Assembly: GCA_963585895.1 (NCBI GenBank)
Contig: OY757939.1
Span: forward strand, 31,782,530-31,846,529
Reading direction: 5' to 3'
Origin: Sepioteuthis lessoniana
Lineage: Eukaryota > Mollusca > Cephalopoda > Myopsida > Loliginidae
DNA length: 64,000 nucleotides
Positions 1-15,000 of the stretch are shown here, one piece after another. Below the pieces are notes generated by a model. That model was given only the letters and a program-made list of their open reading frames with translations, ran no database searches and was not told the origin of the DNA. The translations under genes and the position numbers were made by a program. How positions within the stretch are numbered: the first letter of the stretch is position 1; every line of letters begins with the position of its first letter.

Positions 1-3000
1 GATGTAATGATTGAAACAAGCAAACCAATGTTCATGTCATCAACATTTCCAGATATTCATGCAATTGACAAAGATATAAGTCAAGCTGATGTAACAGAGA
101 GAAGGGATTTACAACCTGAAATACTTTCATCAACGATCAAATCTATGAGTGAGACACCATCTATTCAAACTCCTATTATTAATATAAGCACAAATAAACA
201 ATTGAGAACAACTGAAACACAAGAAATCTCAACTTCGTACCAAATTTTAAAAGCAAAAGCTGATACCACTATAGAAGAACAGGTGATGTCTTCAACTTCT
301 ACTGCATTACAAATGCCATTGCCTAAAATGTCTACAATTGCACCAGACAGAGAACTATTACAATTAACAGATATTTTAGAGACAGAAAAGATACATTCAA
401 CAGTGCATAAAGATATGAAGACTTCTTTATTAAGTACTCCTTATCCTTCACCAATAGTAAAAAAGGAATTCACTGACAATAATGAAACCAAAGTAGCCAT
501 TTCTCAATTATTGGACACAACAACATCATCAGTTATAGAACTTGATACAATCACAACTACAACACAAAGGAAAATATCATCATCATCAATTGGAATGAAA
601 TCAGACATGCTTTCACAACCAGAATCATATTCTGGTCAACAATCATCAATAAAAATCAGGTCAGAAACTGAAAAAGTTCAATCAACAATACCAACAGACA
701 TAAAAACATCATCAATGAATATATCAACAACAGATATAAATCTTTTCAGTGACCATAATCAGACAAGACGTCATAGTCAAGAAACACACATGTTGGACTT
801 AATAACAAAAACAGGTAGCCCATTTGTTGTAGAAATCACTAAAATTAAATCAGATTTGAGTAAAGAACTAAAAAAAGACAGTCAAAAAGAAACATTACTT
901 ACTGAGGAAACAGATTTAATCATGACTAAAGATGATAAGCATACTGGAGCAACAAAACTTAGAAAAGTCTTACTTGATCACAGCAAAACTCCTTTTACAC
1001 CTAGTATTAAAGTAGATTATTTTGCAGATGTAACAAAGCCAACATTTCCATCTTCAACACTGTCAACAGTAAGCCCTGATTGTGATATATTATGTGCTAC
1101 ACCTGCAGTGGAAATTGAACCAACTACAACTGAACCAATCATTTCCCAGTTGATCACTACAACTGGTGTAGAAGCAGATTTTCAAAAACTTGTAACTAAA
1201 ACCCAATATGAAAATCTTACTTATTCCCCATCCAAAAATATTAGTTCAACTATTGATAGTTACAGTCCTGATAGAAAATTAGTAAAATTTGTAGGGACTG
1301 AGGCAAAACATTTATCATCAGCTACCATAACTGAAAAAGCAAAGACCTTTAAAACATCTACAGGTATAGATTTCATGCCTACTGAACCAAAACCCTATTC
1401 AGAAAAATCAGTGGCTCTTCAAACACACTTAATAGAAGAAAAAACAGTTCCTTCTAAACCTTTGATAGATACTTTAGATGTTTGGTCTATAAGAAAAATG
1501 ATACCTTCAAAAATGTTTCCTGCAATATCTACTGTACTTACAAAAATAGCCCCAGCAGAAAAGTTCATTCCTACACAATCTGTATCAGATACTGAATTAT
1601 CAATTACAGAGCAAAAATTCTCTCGAAAGCCAGGTGTAGGCACAAATATATCATTCACTACAGAAGTATTTCCCGTATTGTCTACTGTAGATACTGAATT
1701 AGTAACCAGAAAAGGCACAGTTCTAGCAGATACAGATTTGTCTAAAAAAGCAGAAATTTTACATTCTTTATCTACTTTAGATAAAAAATCTAGAGTCAAA
1801 GAAATATTTCCAATATTACTAGATGATGATAGAGGAGTATCATTTACAGATAAAACATTCTATACAGTGAATACAGATATGAAAAGAATGGAAACATTTC
1901 CAGACACCCAAATAACATCCACAGAAAAAACATTTCCAGTTATACAAACAATCACAAAAGAAACATTTCCAGATATACAAATGACAACCACGAAAGTGAC
2001 ATTTCCAGAGACACAAATAACAACTACAGAAGAAACATTTCCAGATATAGAAATAACAGCCACACAAGAAACATTTCCAGATATCCCAACAACCACGAAA
2101 GAAACATTTCTAGATGCCCAAATAACGACCACAAAAGAAACATTTCCAGATATACAAACAACCACAAAAGAAACATCTCCTAATACACAAATAACAACTA
2201 CCAAAGAAGCATTTCCAGATACCCAAATAATAATCACTAAAGAAAGATTTCCAGATATACAAACAACCATGAAAGAAACATTTCTAGATGCTCAAATAAC
2301 AACCACAAAAGAAACATTTCCAGATATACAAATGACAACCACAAAAGAAACATCTGATACACAAATAGCAACTACCAAAGAAACATTTCCAGATACCCAA
2401 ATAACAACTGCCAAAGAACCGTTTTTAGATACCAAAAAAACAACAACAAAAACCTTTCTAGATATACAAACAACAACTAAAGAATTATTTCCAGTTACCC
2501 AAAAAACCACAAAGAAAAAACTTCCGTATATACAAAAAACCACAAAAGAAATATTTCCATATACCCAAATAACAGCTTTAAAAGAAATACTTCCAGGTAG
2601 TCATATAACAACCCCAAAAGAAACATTCCCAGAGGTCCAAATATCAACCACCAAAGAAACATTTCCAGATACCAAAATATCACCCACTAAAGGAAAATTC
2701 CTTGAATTTTTCACAATGCCAACATTTTTTAAATCTACTTTAGATACAACATTGATAACCAAAGAGAAAAACATTTCTAAAATATCTAATACAGATATAG
2801 GACTGCCAATCACATATCAAACATTTCCTACAATATCTGTTGGAGATACCCATGTGTCAACTTTAGAAAAAGTGTCTGCCGAAGGAATATCAAGTACAAA
2901 AAGTGAACCCTCAAAAATTTCTACAGCAGGTACAACTAAATTGTTAAAAACAACAATATCTCCATCTGTTGGTATCCATTTATCTACCACTGAAATGTTT

Positions 3001-6000
3001 TCAGCAGTATCTACTTCAGATACTGACTTGCCAATTAAATCACTTCCTGCACAACAAACTACAAATACAGAATTGTCAACAACAACAAAATCTTTATCTA
3101 CAGTAGAAACCTACTTTTCAAAAATAGAAAACATATTTCCTTTTATTACTATGGCAGATAGAGAATGGACAACTACACCGAAAATAATTCCTTTGATATC
3201 TAGTGACTTGATTGATTCAGATAAAACACATTCAACAGAATTCCTTAAAAATGGAAGCACTGAAAAAATATTACCATTTACATCTTATATCATTAAAAAT
3301 ATATATTCTCCTGAATCTGTTGTCGATGTAGAATTGTCCAGCACTGAGAGACCATTTCCAATTAAATCTACAAGTAATATACTCATGTTCCCTTCAAAGA
3401 AAATAGTAACTAAAATATTTCCTATAGATAAAAAATCATCTACTGTAAAGAAAAAGAAAACTGTTCCTTCTTTATCTACAATAGGAAAAAGACATTATGA
3501 AGATAAAACTGTTTTAATTGATAAAAAACAACCACTTAAATTAACTAGCCCTTCAATATTGCCACAAATAAGCCCAGAATGTAATACATTGTGCGCTACT
3601 CCTGCAATAGATGATACATCCACAACAGAAGAAATGATTCCATTTGTTACTTCGTTGTATGGATTTGATTCTGCTATGCTGAAAACATCAACCTCACAAC
3701 CAAAAGGCATTTCACAAAGAGAGAAAAAAGTTTTCATGACAGTGCTAGATTTAATGCCTTTAATAACTAAATCAGAAGCCACAGTACTAGATTTAGCTAC
3801 ATCAAGTGATAATGATGTACCCAAGGCACATACCCTCAGGGCTGACTCTAAGCTAACTTCAATAACCACATCTGAACCTCCACTAACTGATATGAATTAT
3901 GAAATTATGAACCAATCACATATCCAAGAACTAGATACTTCAGAAACTGAAGAAGTTACAAGTGAAAAAACATCTTTACTTTCTAATCTCAAAACAGCAT
4001 CGATTGATATTGTAACAGGAAGAGATATAAATATCACCAAACATCATATATTTGAAATAGACACCTCATTAAAAGAAAGCTTTATACAAACAACCCTTCA
4101 AAATGATTCATTTCCATCATCGAAAATGCTATATATGCATAAAACTCAAATAAATGAAAAAAATATAACTCAAGCAGAGACTTTAAAACTGGATGAAAAG
4201 ATTTCAACAAAAAAAACAGATGCTTTACTGACTACACCAAAAATTCCATTAAAAGATATATATGGAATCAGAGATAACAAAGTAAGCTTATCATCTACTC
4301 AACTCATAGAAATTCTTAAAAGTAAAAAGCAACTTTCAACAATAAAAACAATATTTAAGGCACCTTCATTAATTAAATCAGAAACATCATTAATTAATTC
4401 AACAGGAACAAGTGATCTGCATTTGGGCAAAATGTATACTCTTAAAATCGGTACTAAAATGTCATCATCTAAACCTCCATTAACAGATAATGATAAGACT
4501 AAAGCACAATTTCTAAAAGATGGTACTTTGCAGACTGAAAAACTATATCCTACAAAAGACATGGACATGGAAATGTCACCTTTATTTACATCTAAAACTT
4601 TTCTAAATGATACAGCAAATGATAAACATTTCACTAAAGCACATACATCAGAAATGGAAACTTCTCAGATTGAAAAACAAATTTTAACAATAAAAACAAG
4701 TACTGAAAGACCTTCATTAAATACAATTAATGTTTCCTTAACTCATAGAATACACGATCAACCAAATGAAACAAAAACTTTCCAGACAATCTCTAGGTTA
4801 TCTTCTACAATTACATCTACACCAGTAACTGATATATCTCACAAAAATAAAACCAAAGCACAAATTAGAGATATAATTCAATTAAAAACTAAAAGAGTAA
4901 TTCCAACAACAAAAATAGATAGAGTGATGTATTTAAAGACAACTTCTAAACAACCAACATTTCATGTAATAACAACAAATGATAAAACATTGTCTAAAGA
5001 ACTTCATATAGAAAAAACTTCAATATTTGAAAAAGGAATGTTAGTAAAAAAAACATGCATGAACACAACTTTCACACCTCTTACAAAAACATCTACTGTT
5101 GATACATCAAAATTAACTGATAAAAGTATAACCAAAGTACAGAAAGAAGGAAAAATAGGTATAAGACAACCATCACCATTTAAAGAACTTCATATAAAGT
5201 CATATTCATTGAAATCATCAACATTTCCAGATATTCATGCAATTGACAAAGATATAAGTCAAGCTGATGTAACAGAGAGAAGGGATTTACAACCTGAAAT
5301 ACTTTCATCAACGATCAAATCTATGAGTGAGACACCATCTATTCAAACTCCTATTATCAATATAAGCACAAATAAACAATTGAGAACAACTGAACCACAA
5401 GAAATCTCAACTTCGTACCAAATTTTAAAAGCAAAAGCTGATACCACTATAGAAGAACAGGTGATGTCTTCAACTTCTACTGCATTACAAATGCCATTGC
5501 CTAAAATGTCTACAATTGCACCAGACAGAGAACTATTACAATTAACAGATATTTTAGAGACAGAAAAGATACATTCAACAGTGCATAAAGATATGAAGAC
5601 TTCTTTATTAAGTACTCCTTATCCTTCACCAATAGTAAAAAAGGAATTCACTGACAATAATGAAACCAAAGTAGCCATTTCTCAATTATTGGACACAACA
5701 ACATCATCAGTTATAGAACTTGATACAATCACAACTACAACACAAAGGAAAATATCATCATCATCAATTGGAATGAAATCAGACATGCTTTCACAACCAG
5801 AATCATATTCTGGTCAACAATCATCAATAAAAATCAGGTCAGAAACTGAAAAAGTTCAATCAACAATACCAACAGACATAAAAACATCATCAATGAATAT
5901 ATCAACAACAGATATAAATCTTTTCAGTGACCATAATCAGACAAGACGTCATAGTCAAGAAACACACATGTTGGACTTAATAACAAAAACAGGTAGCCCA

Positions 6001-9000
6001 TTTGTTGTAGAAATCACTAAAATTAAATCAGATTTGAGTAAAGAACTAAAAAAAGACAGTCAAAAAGAAACATTACTTACTGAGGAAACAGATTTAATCA
6101 TGACTAAAGATGATAAGCATACTGGAGCAACAAAACTTAGAAAAGTCTTACTTGATCACAGCAAAACTCCTTTTACACCTAGTATTAAAGTAGATTATTT
6201 TGCAGATGTAACAAAGCCAACATTTCCATCTTCAACACTGTCAACAGTAAGCCCTGATTGTGATATATTATGTGCTACACCTGCAGTGGAAATTGAACCA
6301 ACTACAACTGAACCAATCATTTCCCAGTTGATCACTACAACTGGTGTAGAAAGAGATGCATCAATTCTTAAAAAAATATTTCCCACTATATCTCATTTAG
6401 ACAGGGTTCTAATACCAAAACAGAAAGAACTGTTTCCACCTTTTACTGGAAAAACATTTTCTACTACCTTATTTCAAGGAATATTGACATCTATGGAAAA
6501 TGACTTTCTTACTCTATCAACATTAGCTCCTGTGTTACCTATTGTTGAAACACCTCCTCGTATTTCTCCAATAGAAAAAACATTCCATTTTAGCTCACTC
6601 TTGAAAAACCGATCATCTGTCTTTCAACCAAAAAAACATTTAGTTAATAATATAGACATTACAACCCACAATGACAATGTTTTTTCTGATAGTGATATGA
6701 TCTGTGCTACTCCTGCAGTAGAAATAGAAACTAAACCCACTGACAACTTATCAAACAAATCTGCAAGTCATATATCTGAAACATCAATAATAATGCTAGA
6801 AATTTTAGCCAGTGATTCTACTTCAAAAAGAAGCAAAATTATGACAACTTATGACAAAGAAACAACAGATCTAAAATTTCCATACTCAGCAATTTCTACG
6901 GCTAAGACTGAAACAAATTCAACTGATCTTATATTTATAAATAAAGTTAACAAGACTTCAATAAATTTAGTAGAAACTTCAAGCCTTCTTACAACAGAAA
7001 TATCAACAAAAAAGATGAAAAAAGATATTTCCTCTGTCACAGTTAAAAAGGCACCAAAACCAAAACTAGAAATTAAAGAAACAATCAAACAAAAAGATTC
7101 GTTAGAAGTAGATGACATCAACTTAATTTCAGATACCAAAAGTTCATTATATAAAATGGATGATATCCTAAAAGGCAGAAAAAGTTCAACTCAAAAATCT
7201 TTTTTAGAAGTTGTCAGTTTTACTAAACAAGCAGAAAGTGATTACACATCATCTTTAGATACAGGGATATCTAAACAAGAAGCTGATCATTCATTTTCAA
7301 ATGCCACCATATCATCCACAATTTTAAGGAGTTCAAAAATGAAATCTGGAACTTCCACTGCAAAATATGAAAAATCTTCTGTCCAAAGAGAGACAAGTTT
7401 AACAAGTGACAACACTCACAAAAACAGAACGACAAAAGATTTGTCAATTAAAGAAATAAAATCCAAAAAACCAAGTGCAGGTGCAATAATAGAAGACTCA
7501 GATATGGATCATTCAGGTTTACATGAAATACCTAAAATCATATATGAAGAAATATCTACTCCATTAATAATATTTGATGATAAAAAGTTAGCGCATGAAC
7601 CAGAAATAATGAGTAAAACAAAAGAAAAAGATGTATTAAATTTGATACAAACTGAAGAATTTATAATGCCAAATACCCAATTTACATTTTCTACAGCAGC
7701 ATCAAAGAATAAACAAGATATGATTACAAAAGATTTCACTATATTACCAAAAGTAACAAAATTAAAAGATTCTCAAGTAACTATGGATACTTCATCTACA
7801 GAGCAAAGTTCTAAAGCATTAACATTTTTAGATAAACTTAATGAAATATTTCCTGATAAACTAAAACCTGTTTCAGTAATGAATTATATCACTTCTCAGA
7901 GAACTGCTACCATTAAAGACCCAGCCATAAATGATGCAGTAAGTGTATCCAATGTGAAAAAATCTTTGCTAAATATAACAGACACTCATTTACTTATAAA
8001 TGATACTACATTGTCTTATAAGCTAGACACAAGTTCATCTGAAAAAAATATATCAGAGACAATAAGTATTGAACATGCTAATAAAACTAAAAGCATTAAT
8101 GAGGATACAAAGTCACATTCTTCAATAGATATTAAAACAACTTCAAATGTCTTGACAGATTTAAAATTCCTTTCAAAATCAAATGTTACAGAATATTCTG
8201 CAATGAATTATTCAACAGAAATCAGAAAAGATGTTACACCGAAGGTCATGAAAGTGAGAGATAAATTTACTGAAACACCACTCAAGGAAATGAAAGCAAT
8301 TGATATGGCAAAATCTGATAATATGTCTACTGGATTGAAAGAGAAATCAAAAACTATGCTAAAGCCAAAGACAAATTTGACAAAATATGTACCATCAGAA
8401 AAAGATGCAGAGTTAAAAATTAATAAGATATTCAGTAAAGATTTGAAAAAAACTAATGAACTTTTTGAAACAGCAACAACACCACTTGTAAATGCTACAT
8501 TAATTACAGAAGCACCAGATATAACACCATCTCTTACTGTTTTCATGTCTAGAGATTCACAAACAACACTTAACCCTCTTTCAATAGTCAGTAGAAAAAC
8601 AAGAAAGCCTGAAATTCAAATGAGTACTACAAGTCTTTCAAGTAATGCACAAGATAGACTACCAAAAGATGATGCAATACAAATAACTGCCTCTACAAAA
8701 AGATCTAATATCTCAACTATTCCCCATGGTAGTTCAAGTTATGCAACTAGTATAGAATCTGAAGAAAATGGGATAGCTAAAAACATGTCAAAGATTGAAA
8801 ATGGCGCAATGAAAATCAAAACAGAATCAGATAAAAGGATGCAAATTAAAGATAATATATCAGCTGGTTTACAAACTCAGACCTTACATTCTGTTGATAT
8901 TAAACTACCAAGCAAATCAGCACATATAACTAATTTAGCAATTAAAAATTTCTTAACAGTACATACTGTTGAAACTATATCAACTAGAGACAAGAAAAAA

Positions 9001-12000
9001 ATTAATATGCAATATACAAAAAAGCCACATATTATACATACTACAAATATGACAATGACAGACTCAGATACCTTAACGACAGAAACAACCACATCAGAGA
9101 AAATACGAATCCAAAGTAAATCTTTCACTGGATTAACAACACAAAAAAGAGCAGCAGAGAAAGTCACTGAGACTATAATAACAGCAGCAAAAATCAATCA
9201 TACAAAAAGTACACCTATTGATATGTATGAGAAAACAACCAAACTAAAAGTTAAGTTAACTGATAGAATGACATCAGGAAGCCCCCGAGCTAAAAATATT
9301 ACTACTATTAAAACTACCAAAAAGAAAGATGAAATTAGTAATATTACAGAGACACCAAGTAAATCTCCACTCTCACAGAAAGAAACTTTAAGAGAAATTA
9401 TACCTATCGATATAAAAAGTCGAATCCTGCCAATTACAAAATCTGCTCTAGAAATTATAACAAAAGTTATACCAACCAGCAAAACAACATTAATCACTCA
9501 CCTTAAAAGTCTACCTATTATCCAATCTACCAAAGAGACTACTAGAGATTTAATGGATAATGCAATGCTTTCAAAGGTCAATCATACTAAAAGTTCTCTA
9601 ACTATAACACCTGAAAAAGAAATCATAACAGATATATTTTCTGACATGAAATATTCCATATCTATTGATAATTCAAGAAAAATTGAGCCAACAACCATAA
9701 CAACACTGAATAAAACAGACACTCTAATTAAACCTATCATTATAACAGAAGATGAAATTACAGAAATTGAGAGACTAGCTGAAGATATCGAAAAAGGAAA
9801 AAATTTAACTAAAAAGAGAGAAAACATGCATGAAGTCATGACAACACATATTCTACATAAGCCATCCATATCAGTATTACCAAATAATGAGAAAAAAAAG
9901 GAGGACACATTTGTAGACACAAAATTAAGGATAAGGAATAAAACCTTTAAAAGTACAGAGCGCAAGTCTATAGCTATACTAGATTCAATAGAAGAGATAG
10001 TAACAGATTCTCTACAAATTGATAGAACAACACCAGAAATTATAATTGATACAACAATATCTTCTTTTGATGGTATACCAGAACAGACAACAGCAAACTT
10101 AACACCAATTACTACAACAGCACCAGAAATTACAATGACCAAAATTTCAAGTACAGCAAGCTCTACTAAAGAGGAAATAAGTTTGATACCAATGGATATA
10201 ACAATGAAGATTACAAAAGAAAAAACTACACCTGTTATTGATAGTAAACAAAAGGCATTAACAATAGATTTTAAATCTATAGTTCTAAGAACACCTCAAA
10301 TCCCCAAAACTAAAGCTTTATCTAAAATTAGCCATATCAAAAAAGAAACATCACTAACAAATTTTATTCCAATAACCAGAATACCAAAAAAGTTAAAGAA
10401 CACAACCAGTAATGGTATAAGAAAAGACTTAATACCAACCAATATAACATCAGAAATCAGACAAAGTAGAACTGATATTGATTTTACTCAAGAAGAAAAA
10501 AGTTTTACAGATCTGATATTAAAAAATACAACATCAGAAATTGCAGATGACAAAATTAGACAAACTAATTTATCTAGAGAAGAAAAAGATCTGTCAAAAG
10601 CTACAACCACTGGCTTTTCAATACCAGAAATTATTAAGACTAAAGGTGAACCTATTATTTTACCCCATATCACAAATGGTCTTATAGCTATTGCTAGAAT
10701 GACACCTAAAACTATATTTTCTGATATAAAAGCATCAAAAAATACAAAAATAGATGTACCTGTATTGTTAGAAAAGAAGACAACAAAAGACCACATAGTT
10801 AGCACTCTAAAAACATCTAAAGTCATGCCGGTTAAAAATATATCAATGTCATTTCATACTGACAGGGAAGTTACAAAAGAATCCATAACTGATGCTACAG
10901 TTGCATACTCATACACCAAAAGTACATCAATCAAAGATTCCTCCAAAGAAGAAAGTTTTAAAGGAATAAAAATTAAAGATACAATGTCAAGAGCAGCACA
11001 TACCAAAATTGATACTACTGTTGTGTCTACTAAAAAAAATGGACCTACAAGCATAAAACAAGAAATAATGTATACTGAAAGTTTTCCAATGAATCTATCA
11101 ACAAAAGCAGAAATTAAAAGTACTAAAAAAGCAACAATAGAAGTAACATATCCGGAAAGTATAATGACAAATGGTTCTAAAAAAAAGCAACTTATACCTG
11201 TTACACCTACACATTCTGGACATAAATCAACAAAAATAGTTCCACCTGCTGATAAAATATTAGAGAGTAAACATATTGAACCTAAATTTACTGCTGACTC
11301 TACTCATAAAGAAATTGCAACATCACAATTTTTTTCAACTAGTATATTAGGAGTAAGACCAATTAAAAACACTTCAATAACTACATCAACTAAAGATGAA
11401 ATAACAAAAGTTACATTGCGTGATGCAATGCCATCATTACTACCATATAATAAAAATGTGCCTAGTGCTATAGATAAATCAACTGCATGGACCAAAGTTA
11501 TTCCAACAAAAGTGAAACTATTCACTAAACATTTAAAAAATAAACCTCACACTTATATTACTAAAGAGAAACCTAAACCAACAGTTATACCAGTTGATAT
11601 AACAATACCAGAAATAACATATAATAAAAGTGATTCTATTACTATGATTATTCAAGAACTTACAACAGAGGCCATGCCCTCTGTAACACTCACTGAAGAT
11701 ATGTTAATAACACATTCACCAAATAGTACAATATCAAAAAAATGGTTTCCTACAAAATTTATAAGAGCTAAAATACCACAAACAAAGATATCATTAACAA
11801 CTCTAAGTTCTAGAGAAATAACAGGTAGAAAAAAAATTATAGCTACACATAGAGAAAAATCAAAATTTCCAACTACAAAAAGTACATCCATCAATCAAGC
11901 TAGTGAAGTTCAAAGGCTCACAGGAGAAACAGGATCAGAAGTAACTAAAATAGAAAAAATGCCCTTAACAATATCAACTCAAGAAGATTTAAAACCTCTG

Positions 12001-15000
12001 AAAATTTTAACACCAAAATTTAATCACATAAAATTGCAATCAACTCCAGCTATGAAAATAAATATAAGTACAACTGATATTTTGCCAAGAGACATAACAA
12101 AATCAAAAAGTATAATAATGGACCTATTTTCCGTGTATACAACAAAAGAAAGAATTGAAAGTACCAAAAATATGTCATTTAGTGCCCTTGCTAAAGGAAA
12201 GTTCACAAAAATTCCAACTCAAAATGTAACAATATTGGGACTTACATCTACAAAAGGCATACCTGAAAAACTAAACAGATCAAAACCATTAACTGTTAAT
12301 AAAACTACATCAGCTGTTACTTGGAACAAAAGTCTACCTATTACTAAATCTACTCAAAACAAAACCATTATATCACAAGTTGATGTTACAATATCAGGAA
12401 GTACACAAACTAAAAGCACTTCTACTTTGAGTCCAGTTTTTGTACCTCTGCCATCTATAAAAGAAGAAGAAAGAAAAGATGCAATCATTGATAAAACAAT
12501 TTCTATTATTTCACATCCACAAACTATTCTATCAACCCAAACTAAGACAATAGAGGTTGTAAAGGCAAAGGAAAATACAACAGATATAACTGTTAAAAGT
12601 GTATCATTTTATGAATTAATTAAAGAAAAAGACATTATATCATCAGATAAAAAAACAAAAACAACACATGTTAAAAGTAAACCAATTATTTTATCAACAA
12701 AAGAAGTTACACCTAGCATAAAAAAGACATCAGAAATTTTGGATCCAGAAAGCATACCAATTACTAAAGATCCAACTGCAGTAAACATTCTACATGCATA
12801 TAAAACAATGCTAGACACCAAACACCTCAGAATTAGGCCTACTTCTACACCTATGAAAAAAGCTACACAAAAAGTTGTAGTTACTGATATAACATCCAAA
12901 ATCAATGGTACAACAGATCTTATTCTTCCCAATAAAACAATAGAAATTACTGACATCAAAAATATATTTGCTTCAGTCATCAAAGAAGAAATAACAAAAC
13001 AAGTGCTACAAGACAGTAGCAGTACAGAAGCCATTGAGGGTATGAAAAAAAAAGAAGCTAATGGAACAATGTCAGAAAATCCCCATAAAGGAATGTTAAT
13101 AAGACTTATAACTACTACTAAATTAATACCAGGAAATGAAACAACAACACACATTGCGCCAGTTAATATAACAACAAATGCTACATTGGTTCTGATTAGG
13201 CCAATTTCAGGAACTATTAAAAAAGATGTTACACCCACTCATAAAGAGATAGAAATGACACCAAGCAAGAGTACACCTGTCATAACATCAACTATAAAAA
13301 GATTCACTTTAACAAAAGTTATACCTACCGATGAGATATTATCAGAAACTTCTGAGAATAAAACAATGATGTTTACCGATAAAATAATTTCAAAAATTTC
13401 ACAAAAAGAGAATAAATCAGAATTTTTAAAAAGTGAAATCAGAAAAGATACTAAAATTCCTAATATAACCTCGTCAAAGATTATTAAGACTGAAACACAA
13501 ATTATTCCCATTGATACTACAGAATCCCCCAAAAAAGATCTAACTACATCATATATTATACCGTTAGCTACATTAAATTTACATTTAAAAAAGAAACCTA
13601 TGAATAGATTAGTTACAAAAGAGATTACAACAAGAGAAAAACCAACTGATAAAGCAGTCCTTAAAATAACTGAATTAAGAGATATTATATCTGCTAATAT
13701 AACAATTTCAAATATGTCATATATAACATCAAACGGCATATATATTGACAGCATCCCTCTTACTAGATCACGGAAAAAAGAGAAAACTTTGCTTCCAAAA
13801 CTGAAAGCATTTACAAAATATGTAATAGCAACATCAACTATTATGGATAATGCAGTAGTATATCCTGATGAAGAAAAAGAAACAGAAATATTTACAAATA
13901 AGACAATATCAGAAATGAAATATACAAAAATTACACCTCTGATTAAATCTATTAAAGAAAGTACAACAGACACTCTACACATGGATGCAATAATAAAGAT
14001 TGAGAACATTACAAAACAAATTATTCCAACAACTATTGCACGTTTGAAAAGTATCATTTCTGAAGGACTGAATTCAACAGATATCATATCAACTGGCATA
14101 AGAACAAAAGACCTACTTAGAAGAAAATATGTTAGTAAATCTATTGAAAAACAAATCCCAACACAGTTTGCACCATCTGATAAAACAGCATCAGAAAGTC
14201 TTCAAACAAGAAGTATACTGAAAAGTGAACCTAAATCAGTAAAAAACATATCAGAAATTATTCCTGTTAATGAAACTATGCACACTAAAAGTTTGCCATT
14301 GACTGTATCAAGAGAAAGAGTATCTACTACAATTTTTCCCTTTCATAGAATTATATCTAATATTACACAAATTAAAAATACACATGCAACTTCATTTATC
14401 AAAAATGATACTATACCCACTGAAAAAAATATATCACATATTGATGCCACAACAGAACTTTTTTCTACTGATACTGATGTGTCAAATATGACACACATAA
14501 AAAGTATGAAAACTTTTCCTCATGAATTTATAAAAATGACACCTAAAAATATTACCTCACCTCTAACCACATCAACAAGTAAAACATTTGTAAAATCTCT
14601 TATAAAAGGAGTAAATATAACAACAATTCTCCTGATGGATAAATTTACACCAGAAAGTAGTAAGATGAAAATAAAAGAAACCACAACCAATCAACTTATA
14701 CCTTCAGCTGATTTTATGTTTTCAACCCCAACATTAAATACCGTATTCAGCAATATTACAATTCTTTCACAAACTGAGAAGAAGACAGCAAAACTTATAC
14801 AAACTAATAAAACAACTACTGAAGGTACAGAATCTAAAATCATGCCTATAATAAGTGTCAAAAAAGAAAAAAGCACAGCAAAATTAATTGCTCAAAATAT
14901 TACATCAACTACTGTCCATGCCAAAAGTATATCTTTTATTGAAATGGATGGTAATACTACTGCTAAATCAACATACACAAAAACATTCCCCACTGTACTA

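Noticed and set aside
7..9. ATG at 7 as the gene start
   Set aside because: The frame is already open upstream of it, no signal peptide follows, and the sequence matches mid-protein repeat sequence at 5215.
1886..2700. Regular array considered as a CRISPR-like or satellite repeat
   Set aside because: Units are in frame, diverged at synonymous and conservative sites, contiguous without spacers, and part of a long coding exon.
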